The notes under the pieces were generated by a model. The model saw nothing but the letters and a program-made list of their open reading frames with translations. It did not search any database and was not told where the DNA came from. The position numbers were made by a program, and so were the translations under genes. A stretch of DNA of 64,000 nucleotides. Origin: Phoebastria nigripes. Its lineage: Eukaryota > Chordata > Aves > Procellariiformes > Diomedeidae. The DNA lies in assembly GCA_035582835.1 (NCBI GenBank), contig JAYKAV010003358.1:215065-279064 (forward strand), in the 5' to 3' direction. Below are positions 50,077 to 61,207 of the stretch, in pieces. Numbering within the stretch: the stretch's first letter is position 1; every line of letters begins with the position of its first letter.

Positions 50077-50643
50077 TCAACGACTGTCTGTTGGGAAATG
50101 AAGAATGAGCGTGCTATGTTGGCTGCAGAGCATCACAACGGCAAGTGTGCTGCCACGTGCGTAGGGCTGTAGGAAATTGATCCGCAGCTCACTGAGCAAT
50201 GCAAGAAACCAAATTGGCCCCAGGTTGGTCTGTGGCTCAGGTTTCCAGATCGGTGTCCTGAGGGCACCGCCGCGTTGCCTGCCCTGCCTGGCTGCCTTCT
50301 CTGGGCTGGTCTGCAGAGATTCCTTAGTACGGGGGTGTAATTCATGCTTTATATTCATTACTGTTGATGCAAAACTTGCATTTCTTTCAGCTTGGTCAAG
50401 GAAAGAGTCAAGTTTTCTGATTGGTTTCAGTCGTTTACTGAGCGGTTTCCTTGGAGGTTCACGTTCATGCTGCAGCGGAGGCTGTTGCGGGCAGATTTTT
50501 CTCTCCCAATGTTCCCACTCCAGCCTATTTTCTGTGAAGAAGGCTGGCCGGTGACCGTGGAGAGATTTAGCTAAATGCATCATTTGAAAGTGCNGTAGCA
50601 AGCAAGTGTGCCAGTGAGGAAGGAACTTCAGATAAGCACTCAT
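50077..50643 (-). other. Longest open frame of the window, probably not a gene
   Basis: A 188-codon open frame starts at 50643 on the minus strand. It is Arg/Pro/Leu-rich in the middle, has one ambiguous residue, and shows no signal peptide, membrane segment or domain I recognise. Two plus-strand frames are also open across 50177-50574, which points to a locally low stop density rather than selection for one frame. A frame of this length is expected roughly once by chance in a window this size. If it is real, it could be an exon of an unannotated gene. Confidence 0.12.
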
Positions 50644-53600
50644 TTCAAATCAAGTAATCTTATTTTTTCAGCTCAGACTCAAAGTAGCTGGAGTTGTCTT
50701 TTTGCACAGACATCGTGTTTCAGCCTTCAAGAATAACATCTGTCAAATTTTTCAGGTGGTATCAGCTTGCTAAGATAAAGATGCTAAAGTCAGAGAGAGG
50801 CAGACTGCAACATTATCTGTAATGCTGGCAGGCTTGCTGCTTGCTTCCAGCAGGTCAGAGACTTTTCCAGTACCTTTTGCAAAGTAATGGTAATTTGGAT
50901 TCACTACAAGATTTAGAAATATATTTTGAGTTACTTTTGATTTGTCACTACCCCTTAAATTAGTCCAGGAGCAACAATGTTAGATTGCACTTAGCACGAG
51001 CACTGCATTGTAGTATGTGTTTGGAAGAAAAGCGGTACCAACACACAGGCGAAAACATGGGGGATTATACAGTTTTGCTGAGAATAATTGATACCAGTTG
51101 AACAAAACATCTGTCTTAAAAAAAAAAAAAAAAATTAGTTCCCTAAACTGTGTTGTTTCTTTAAGCATGGTGTAATTCTGTGTCCATACCCTCAAGGTGT
51201 GCTGACCTGATCTTGGAAGTAAAAACTCTCTGGGCCCTTAGCAAACAGAACTTGCAGTGCATAGCAGAGGTAGTAGAAAGCAAAGACACTCATGAGAAAA
51301 TGCAGTGAACCAGTTTTTCAGAGTTATGACCTCCTTGAATCTACCAACCTGTGTGTGGAGTCGTGCACAGGTTTATGCCAGCAAAACTCTCTAACTACTC
51401 AGCCCTTTCTCTGCTTCTTACTGTAACCCTGTTCTCTGACAGCTAGGTTTTTTAAGCTAGCTTTTCTTAGACTTTTTATTTTTTAACACAGCATTTTTAT
51501 GAAATACAGAGGCTATTTCCGTGCACAGCATATTCCAAATAGTCCCTGGCCACTGCAAGACTCTTAATGAACAGAGTTTTGTTTTTCACAGAGGTTGTGC
51601 CAATTATGAGGATTTTTTTTTCTCTGATTCAGAATTAAATCTCCCATAAGACAAGGAGAAGAAGGAAGGTCTTACAGTTATGAATGTAGAGTTCTGGCTT
51701 GGCTTCTCCGCTGCCCCAGAAACTGTGTCTGACCTTGGGCAAATCAGCCAGGGTCAGACTGACGTCCATAGTTGGGCTTTGTCATTGTGGGATGCGCGGG
51801 ATGGAATGGCATCATCATATTTTCTTGTCATTACAGGCATTGCCTGAGAGTTCCTCCAAAACTGGGTTGCCACACATGGATAGAGGGCTGTGAGCTGCCG
51901 CTGCCTAAGCCGTGCCTCCTCCACGTAGAGAAAGCTTTGGTCTCCACCCACAGCACTTCAGCAAACTCTAAAGCACAGTCAGAAAATCTCAAGCAAATGC
52001 TTTTGGGCATTTCAGACTAAAGCCATGTTAGACGTCCTCTTTTTTTTTTTTCTCCTTCTTTTTAAATGGCTATTTTCTCTTTCCTATCAACGTATATTTT
52101 CCTATACAAAAGTCCTTTTCTTTTCCATTTCTGATTTTACAAAGTTAATCAGCCTGAAAATACCTTTGAGATGGCTGTCTTGTAAAATGCTCCCTACAAG
52201 AACATCTACATGTGTGTTTTTCCTGCCCTAAGCATAAAGAGTGCACCTTACCTGAAAGTCTGCAGTCTGCTATTCTTGCCATTCAGCACAGTGGTTTCTG
52301 TTTATCCCCCACTAGTGATGTGTAAGCCATGCCTATATGACCCCCATTAGTATTTCATGGGGAAAGTTCAACGTTTTTATTTGCTCTGCACTTGTGATCA
52401 ACATGGACAAATCAATTCTAATTCCATCATTCTTTAGACTTTTTGTAGGTTTTAATAAGGACCTTAGAGATTTCTTCCCCCCCNAAAAAAAGAATAACTC
52501 AGCCATAGTAATTAGACTTCATATAGTCACTACTCACACAGAGGAACCTAACAAGTTCTTTATAGTTCCCAGGAGACCAATTAACCTTCTTTTAAATATA
52601 TCTCTATATAGCTACAGAGACAGGCACGCACAGAAAGGCACATACACACAAGCTTTTCAGTACTCTCAGATGCTCCAGCTCCTTGTTAACGAAATTCTGA
52701 TGGGACTCACAGCAAGCAGGCAGGGCTGAAGCATCCTGCCTGAGTCCTTTTTAACTCCAGAGATGCCTTAATGAGGACAGAGCATAATCTCTCCTTCCAA
52801 CTGACCCCAGGACAGGAGGAAGGGGATAATCACACAGCCTCCTCTTTGCTTAAAGTTCCCCTCCATCTCCTGGGCTCAGGCAGGCAGGACTTGCTGGTCT
52901 CCTTACCTGGAGCTAAGGAGCCTGCTCCCCCGTCTCTGTTTCAGCTAAGGGCTGGTCTAGTGGGGCTGACNAGACTGGAGGAAAGAGCAATGTTTTCTTC
53001 CTCCGCCCCTCCAATTCAGCAGCTCTGATTCCCAGTCCCCAGAGGCTCTGAACAGGAAGGTGGCAATTTTACATTCCTCTCTGAGGAAAGCTGCACTTTA
53101 AATCACAGGTGATTCCTCTTGACAATTCCACTTGACTTTCAGAGCAGGAGCCAGGAGACGCTAATAGAGNAGGGTGTCTGATGATGAGAAAATTAGCAGA
53201 GCTCCACTCCTCCCCTTCCCNAGGCTCTGTGCTCTGCTCTGTGCTGTACTTGCCTGTTTACTTTTAATGAAGGTCCTTTTAATGAAGCCTTTTTAGTATT
53301 GCCTTCCTGTTTTAGTAGGTGCCAGGTGTGGTGCCGAGCATCCCGTGATGGAACAGGTAGAGGAGAGGTCTGGCCTGATCCTCCTTGTGCTGTCCCTTGC
53401 CAAGCTGGGGACACCCAAGTGATGTGTTGTGAAGTCACGGAGCTGCCGTCCCTCCCACTGGCAGCAACACGCCGCAGGAGCCCACAGTGAAGGATGGAAA
53501 AGCTGTTGTGGTCTTCGGAGAGAATCACAGGCATCACACCTCTGCAGAGAGGAATTGGCCTGCATACTTACAGCGGTAGCCATACAGCTGAGGGGCAGCC

Positions 53601-56600
53601 GGTGGTCTGGGAACTGGAGCAGTAGAGATGATGGGGACTGCATGAAAGGACTGCTGGGGGTTTGCTTCTGCTGCTCCTGGGCAAGCCCATTTCGCCCATT
53701 TGGATGCAAGGGCCCTTGTTGTACTTTAGTCTCCTTTTCAAAGTCATGTCAAGCTCTGGGGAGAAATTCCTGTGAGGTAGTGGCAATGTCTGTTCTTCTA
53801 TTCTCTTTAATGTCATTAACGTCTCGTACCCAGCTTATACCCTACACAGGACCGTGATCAAAATACCATTACTGGGGAGTGATGTTCCCCATCATGCCAG
53901 CAGGAATGCTGGATGATGGCAATTCTCTGTCACAAGTTGGGAATGTTAATTTCTGAACACCTGTGGCTGAAGGCACCAGTAAATAATGGTATTTTAAAAG
54001 GTCAGTGTAATGAGGGTATACAAAGAATTTTTTTTCCCCTTACCGAATGTTTTCTGTGGGGATGTTACATAATTTGTGAAAAATAGACAAAAATTCTGAT
54101 TTTGTATTTTCTGCAAATAGGTCTGTGCTGATTGCTGGGCTTTTCTTTTTTGTTTGTGGTTTATTTTACTCAAGTCAAACTGCAACTCAACATGAAAACA
54201 AGGGAATTTGCAAAGATGCATTAAACTGCCAAAGAAAGCCTCTGAAAACCAGAAAGACCTGAGGAATACTGATCCCAGGTCTGGGATGGGGCAGCCCGCC
54301 AGCCACCAGGCAAGAATGCCGCCTTGCTTCATGGCTGGTAGATGGGAAGATGGATAAAAATCCTTTAGATGGGCATTGTCCAATTTCATTTCATCGGAGC
54401 CCCAGAGCTCTTCGTGCAATCCATGTAATGTGACTGTGATACACCCAGGCCACAAAGCTGCTCATTTTACCATTCAAATGGTAAAGCCCTGTCAGACACT
54501 CATTTAGCTGGCAGGTATCTCAATTCAGACCAGAGCCAAATGAGGGGCTGAGGGAGGCAAAGGCAGGGATTTTGTTCCTCCTGCCTGATGTGATGCCTTC
54601 AGCGAACACCTTTCCTTTATGTGTGGGGAACACAGCAACGTGCCAAAGCCAACTCTAGAGCATATTGCATTTTTCACAGTACAGGACAAAGGTGCCTTGG
54701 GGCACTTTTTGATGCCCTCCACCTCTCGCCTCAGTGAGCATTTCGTGAGCTGCAGGGCGCTTCCCGCTTCCCTGCTCTGCACCGCAGGGAAACTGGTGCC
54801 TTCCTCACCACCCTCTTCGTGTCCTGCTCTGCCAGTGACGCAGCCTCTCATCAGGGGCCATCGCCCTTGAAGCTGTGGAGTTTTTACCCTTGTAAAAAGA
54901 TGTCAAGTGTCCAGCTTGTGTTGCGGGGGGAGGAGGGAGAGAACAGAGAGGAAAAAGGTTTATTAAAAAAAAAAACCACCAAAATAATAATTTCTGAAGT
55001 ATCATGGAAATGTTTATCTTGCTGCTCCACTCTCGGTGAGTGTCATAGCACAACAGTTAAGCAGGACATGTCTTCAACTACTTCGTTGGCTTTGGACCAC
55101 GGCAGTTTTTTGTGCCCATGGCTTCCTGGTGCGGGCTGAGCCAGGCCAGGCTGGCGCCGTCTGCCTGCCCTAAAGCCCTGCAATGGGGGTTGCAGTGAGT
55201 CGGGCTCAGCTGTCACTGCCGTCTTGTGGAGCAGGGCTTTGCAGCCTGGGGCCTGCGGATGCCCATGGAGGGGGGATTTGCAAAAGGCACCTGAGGAAAG
55301 TGAACCTTGCTGTCATTAGGCTTGAATTGCCTCTACCATCTGCAACTCCCATGAAAAAGCTTACACAGTCTGCCAGATGAAAACGGTGGAAACCCTGAAT
55401 TGCCTCAGGCCAGCAGATGGTCCCAGGCAGAGGAGCCCAGGCTTGGCACAAGTGCCCCCGTGCCAGCCTTCACCCAGCCCTGCCGTACACCTCAGGTGCC
55501 CTATGAATTTTCTCGCAGCAAAAACTCACTGCATGAAGCAGCTGACGGCGAGCGGGCCAGCTCCTGCCCAGCCGGCGAAGCCTTGCAGCCAAGCGAAGCT
55601 TCTAGGATGTGGTCAGGTGTATGATTTCTTAGAGAAACGGGTTTACAGCTTTCCCAGCTGAAACACTTTGATTATTTTGGGTTTAATTAGAAGTTACCTC
55701 AGTGTGTGCTTTAAAAAAAAGACAGACCTACTCTGTCTTGCCAGGGAAGAATTTCTAGGGTCACAGGGCAATTTAAAGCTCAAAGGTTTACAATCCCAGC
55801 AAGATAAGGCAGTATAACAGCCTCCACACTTTATGGTGCTAGCTTATGAAGAGGTCAAAATGGCTCTGCATGAGGGTCAATTTTACTCAAAGTTCCTGTT
55901 TGAGGAAGGGAAAAAACATCCCAAATCTTCATAACTATTAGATTGTAGGGGTTTGGGTGGTTTGGTTTTTTCCCCCTAGCCCCAGTGGGTTTTCTGCTTC
56001 CAGTGTGACAACGAAATGAATCCCAAAATGAGACGCTGTCTCTGCCGCAGGCCTCCAGCCAGGTGGTATCGCTGCGTGTCCTGTGCCTTTGTAGGGGCCA
56101 GCGAGGCACCATCACGTTCATCCTCTCTGCAACTCACCTGGTATCGCTCTGTTCTTCAATTGCTGACAAGTCTATGAACGTCCACCCGCCTCCGTGGACC
56201 TGGACTGGTTCTGCCATCCCCTTTGTCTTCCCTCNGTCCTACCTCTCTGCAGCTGTGGGGGCTGTGCGCCAGCAGCATCACCNCCCTAGTGCCACACCGA
56301 GTGCGGTGTACAGCAATGAAAATGGCCAGCTCAGAATGGCCTTAAAAACGCCTTAATAAGAAACTAAGCGTAGCTTTGCAATGACCTCCTAGGGAGGCTC
56401 ACAAGCTCTGACTTTGATATCTACACTAGCCTGCCACAGAGAGCAGGGAAACCTGCCTCTTGGACCAGCGTATATTGCAAACCTGTGGAAAAATTNGGAA
56501 AGCAAACTGTTAACAGGACGTAAATGCAAGCCAGGAATTATTCAAAGGGGCAATAAATAAATATTTCACTGAATGAGTCACGGGTGCCTAGGTGATGTTA

Positions 56601-57165
56601 CTGGGTGGAGAAACCAGTCCCAGAACAATTTTTTCACTGTGGAGGTATTTCAGTGCCCCGATACTCTCACACTAACTGCATCCCCATCAAAGAGTTCAGG
56701 TGTGAAGCCCTCTTGTGAGGCTAGGTTTTTATTTAGTATGCACATAGTGTTTGTTCCTGTGACTGACCCACTCTGCAGACCACTTTGTGCCACTGCAATG
56801 CTAATTGTCAAGCAGACTAGGATTGGTACTCCCACTGTTTCGGCCTTGCCAGCAGAAAGAATAGAGTCTGATGGATATAAAGTCTGCAATGCCGAGGCTT
56901 AGAGGCTGTTCAGAAGCTTTTCTGTGGATTTCACAGCATCTTAATGGCTTTACATATAACCTTCAGAAATGTTCTTTGAGCCACTGGAAACTCAGGGCAG
57001 GCATGAGTCCCAGCTNCGCCAGCCCCCGGGGGCAGCACGAGTCACCAGCCGCAGGGTGAGGAGCCAAACTGTTATCTGTCTCATTATTCGCCTAATTGCG
57101 ATGCCTTCCATTGTCCTTGGAAATTAGGAGAGAATGATGTTTACAGTGTCTTGCTTGGCTCCTGC
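50644..57165. other. Intergenic DNA, moderately GC-rich, no recognised gene
   Basis: GC rises in patches (52770-53700, 54600-55620), which lengthens chance open frames up to about 150 codons on both strands. None has a motif or splice context I trust. There is a 16-base A run at 51118-51133 and an A run at 54964-54974. No CpG island is obvious. Confidence 0.55.
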
Positions 57166-57201
57166 GGTGCCGCTTGCGGTGCCGCTTGCAGTGCCGCTTG
57201 C
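57166..57201. repeat. Three tandem 12-mers (GGTGCCGCTTGC)
   Basis: Two identical units are followed by a third with one change (AGTGCCGCTTGC). It is GC-rich with a CpG in each unit. On the minus strand it encodes a short Ala/Ser/Gly/Thr repeat, but no gene is supported. Confidence 0.85.
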
Positions 57202-60200
57202 TGGGTATTGTGACGTTTCCATCAAATATGGTTTAGGAGCAGGCAGCTTGCTCTTTAATAAAAACAGGGCTGTGAATCTTCCCACAGCTGCCATGACTCT
57301 CTTCATAGCTGTGTCCCTGGGCATCCAGCTAAAGCACAGAGATGGGAGCGAGCTGGGCCACTGTGCATGGACTGGCACTGCAAGACAAGGCGGGTGAAAG
57401 CACTGCTACTCCTTCAGCACCACTGGGGACTCTTGTTTCAAGCAAGCTCCAAGGGGCAGTTTGCAAGGGGCCGTGCTGAGCGGCATGGAGCATCCAACGC
57501 ACCACTATGGAAAAATCGGCAGAGCACAGCCCAGCAAGAGGAGTGGCTTGTGTGCTCCTCCCCTCTCTGCTTTATTGTAGCTACGATGAGCAATTCATCT
57601 TTTGACAAACTAAATATAGGAAAACGTCAGTTTTTTCTCCCATCTCCCTGGTTTCCCATCATTCAGAGAATGAAGGTGAGCAGGGGTGAGACAGGGACAA
57701 GGACAGTCCCTGCTCCTTTTAAAGTGTGACAAAGGTCCTCCATCGTGAGGTGTGAGACTTCCTCTCTGCAGCAAGCCCTGAGTCCCGCACACTGCACCCA
57801 CGTGTCTGGCTGCACTTGGGTCTCTAGGAGATAGAAATGGAAATATGGATTTGCACCAGACACACACAGCTGCATACGTTTGGCTGCCAGTTGGTTGGCA
57901 TGAAACCCGCAATCTGACGCAAAGCATGGGTGCCAAACCTGTGCAATAAGCAACCACAGAAGAGACACACGTAAACATATATGAAAATGAATGCAGGTCT
58001 TTTCCCTAGACAAGCGTCCATTGGGGATGGACCATTTTTGGCCATCTTAGAGCTTTTCCCAGGTCAGCACTTGCCAGGGTTTTTCTTGAAGGGAGAGTGG
58101 ATAGGACCTCCCAAGATACCTACTTGCTTTTGGAGGTTATGAAAGTGCTCTTTGAGCAATGTAGAGCATTTGTGTGGTCACAGCCAGTGTAGCATTGCTC
58201 AGTGGTTAAATAGCAGATGCCAGCCTCCAAAACTGCCAGATTGGCAACTGCCAAGAATACCAACAGATATCATAAAACATAAAATCCACTCACAGATGGC
58301 CTTCTTCTAGAGGAACTAAACATTATTTTTGTGCTCATCTGAGAGACTGGGAGCTGAATTTTCTTGCTCCCCTCCCTCCTCAGCGACTTCCAGGCAGCTA
58401 GTGCTGCCAGCCAAAATGAGGGTGAGGTCCCGGGAGCCCCAGTGGTCTGCGGGCAGATGTGGGAGAGGAACCAGCTTTAGCAACTACTTCCCCTTCTCCT
58501 GGTTTTCCAGTAGTTGGGGAGCTTGTTCAGGACCGCACAAGGAGATGGGCCTGTCAGGTTTCCACGCTAAACCCTCTCCTGATTTTTAGTCTGGCAAGTT
58601 ATTGGTTGAATTGATTTTGTTTTCAGCTCATATAGAGCTCCTCACCATCAGTTCTGCCTTAGACAAAGTCTAGGACTAGCGCTAACACATTTTTCTCTGT
58701 TTTTGTCACTGTAAGGCACTTCAGGCTCTTTAATACTGATGTGGCTGCATGATAACAGCAATGAAGATAAATTACCTCAAAAATAGGCAATAAGCCTTTT
58801 AGCTCTTTAGAGCAAATCAGAGCTATTCTGAACAGCCCACAGATGAAAGAAATGGCTGTTTATCTTCATTTACAGCTACTGTGGAGAGGCACCAGCATGC
58901 AAATTCACTGGCCCAGGGGCAACAGCTAAGGTAGTACTGGAGTCATAGGGTTTGCTGCTGGGAGAGGAGAAAAGAGGAGAAACTCCCTCCTCCCCTCNGC
59001 CACACTGCCTCATTAAGTGCCAGCCTTTGCCTCCGCAGCCACCTCGATATTTTTCATTTGGAAGAGCTGGTCACCGTAGATATCTGCATCCCCTGCCACT
59101 GTGACTGCTAGCTCTGCCGCCGAGCTGGTACAATAACAAGATAGAAGAAAGGACTATTTTAAATGCTCACCAAACTGTCAACCAAATATTTAGATGCCTA
59201 GCACACTAACATGTCTCTCCTAAAGTAGGGAATATGAGGGAATGATCTGCCAGCATGTGATGTGTCTTAAAGGAGGTTTTAAATAGTTTCTTTTTTCTCT
59301 TCCCCACAAGAAATAAGACTTGTTGTTTTCCTCCAATGGGAAGAGCAGTGTCCTTATCAGGGCTTACCCAAGTGTCAATGGGCATTTGGGATTTGCCCAG
59401 AGAGTTAATTCACACCTTGCCCTGCAAGTGAGGCGCTNTCTTAATTATCAACAGAGAACACCACAAATGTGAGCAAAAGGCAAGCAGATATTGCGCACAC
59501 CTTAGCAGAAGTTCAAGGGTTGGNTGAACCTGCCACCATCGCCTCTCTGAGAGAGAAGTATGTCTTGAGTAATGGACACAAACTCTTTTTATTACTCTGA
59601 CCTTGTGTTATATACCTGCATGGTGGCCAAGGGAAATCTGACACAGTTGCCGGAGATGATAAAAAATTATAAACACATTTTTATCATTTGTTTGGTCTCA
59701 GGTTTTTCCCTTGCTCACAGATGCAGATGGAGCAATCCCTGCTAATATGGGAGGCACATATGCATAACCAGCTTATGCAAAAGCCTGACCAATTTAGGCC
59801 CCGTGACTGTGTTTTCTTTCTGTTTCTGGACACCAGCAGAGGAGACGTTAATGGTGCTATGCTTGGTTGTAATGTTCCTGTCATTGCCATCAAACCCTGC
59901 AATTCCTTATTGTTGTTGTCTGGTGAATTTGCTTCTCAGCAATACTTGCTTGGNAGAACCCGTTCGGTTGTTTTATTTTCAGATTTGATCTTGCTCACTC
60001 TCACTATTTTAATAGCACATCCTCTTGTGGGTCANAAGCACTGTCTTCTCTGCCAATGCTCTCATCCAAAGTGAAATAGTCAGGAGAGGGAGGCAGATAT
60101 ATTGGTAAGATAAAAGTAAACATTTAATGCCACTATAGTTTGATTTTTTTTTCCAGACATCATATTTTTGACAATGTTTCACACCTCAGATACCACAAAA

Positions 60201-60719
60201 GGGATACTTTTTAGCCAGCGAACAATAAACTTTACAATTTTAATGGCAAAAGGCTCAATGCATTTGTTGACCAACTTGGAAATGGCTGTGACTTTCCACA
60301 TTTTGAACTTGTCCTCATGCTGTTCTTTCTTTTTCTTTTTTTTTCCCCATAAAATTTAGTTGATAAAATATATATAACTACTACTGATATATCCTCTTCT
60401 AGAATTACCCACTGGTGGGACCAGCGTAAGTTCTGTATCCATCAGTTTGTCTCCTCCTTAGCCCTATTTTATGCCACTGTTATAATGAGAAAGAACATAG
60501 CCACGGACAGAGTGAAATGGATTTAGCAAACATACACTTCAATGCATAGCACTTAGATAAGCATTTCCAACCATGATGTGTAAATAAATTATAAAATACA
60601 AGCAACTCTATAAAACAAGAACATCCTGAGTTTACAAATAAATTATATCCTTCATACATAGAATATGATGTGGATGTTAGTAACCAGCAGTTTCAGCTAT
60701 GGGAGGGAAAGAAGTAAAA

Positions 60720-60850
60720 CTTAGAAAAGTTAGTATCTATGCATACATAAAACATATATGTATGTGTGCTATATGTAAATACTCACACACATACATATAC
60801 AATATAGAGGGTGAATACATCCATATCTATACTATATAGAGAATATGTAA
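60720..60850. repeat. AT/CA-rich low-complexity patch
   Basis: Irregular ATAC, CATA and TATG words, including ACTCACACACATACATATAC, form a degenerate simple repeat. Confidence 0.6.
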
Positions 60851-61094
60851 TATAGCTGAAACTGCCTCAAGCACCGTTTTATTACCATTATTATAAAGTT
60901 TGCTCAGTACTTAAGTAGGACCACTCAAAGTAAGATGGTTTGGGGTAGTGTTTTATTTCCTGTCCAGGAGGATTTTGAAGGTGGTTTGAAATATTATAGA
61001 TGAATGTGACTATTTCACTTTCAGCATCTCCATTCTTTGCAGAATCATCACGCCCTTTGTGAGCTTCAAAACGTTGCATAAGTGAGCACAAGTC

Positions 61095-61165
61095 TGCTGT
61101 CCGTGAAGCTGGTGGCAAAATCCCTATTGACCTCAATGGGGTTAGGACAAAGGTCCTACATTTTC
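61095..61165. repeat. Possible ancient amniote dispersed-repeat remnant
   Basis: GGCAAAATCCCTATTGACCT followed by CAATGGGGTTAGGACAAAGG resembles the GGCAAAACTCCCATTGACTT-CAATGGGAGCAGGAT phrase of an old bird/turtle repeat type. The family is not named. Confidence 0.5.
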
Positions 61166-61185
61166 AAGGGAAACCAATTTTTGTC

Positions 61186-61207
61186 TTTTTTTTTTTTTTT
61201 TTTTTTT
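61186..61207. repeat. 22-base T homopolymer
   Basis: An uninterrupted T run follows TTTTTGTC. Confidence 0.8.

Noticed and set aside
53429..53857. Plus-strand open frame of 142 codons with Cys/Ser-rich sequence
   Set aside because: The opposite strand is equally open (138 codons), which indicates low stop density from GC content. No family is recognised.
53994..54455. Minus-strand open frame of 153 codons
   Set aside because: No recognisable motif, Phe/Lys/Gln-rich tail from A/T runs, and no flanking splice or start evidence. Its length is expected by chance.
54923..54945. G-rich run (GCGGGGGGAGGAGGGAGAG) as a possible G-quadruplex
   Set aside because: There are not four G-tracts of three or more with suitable spacing.
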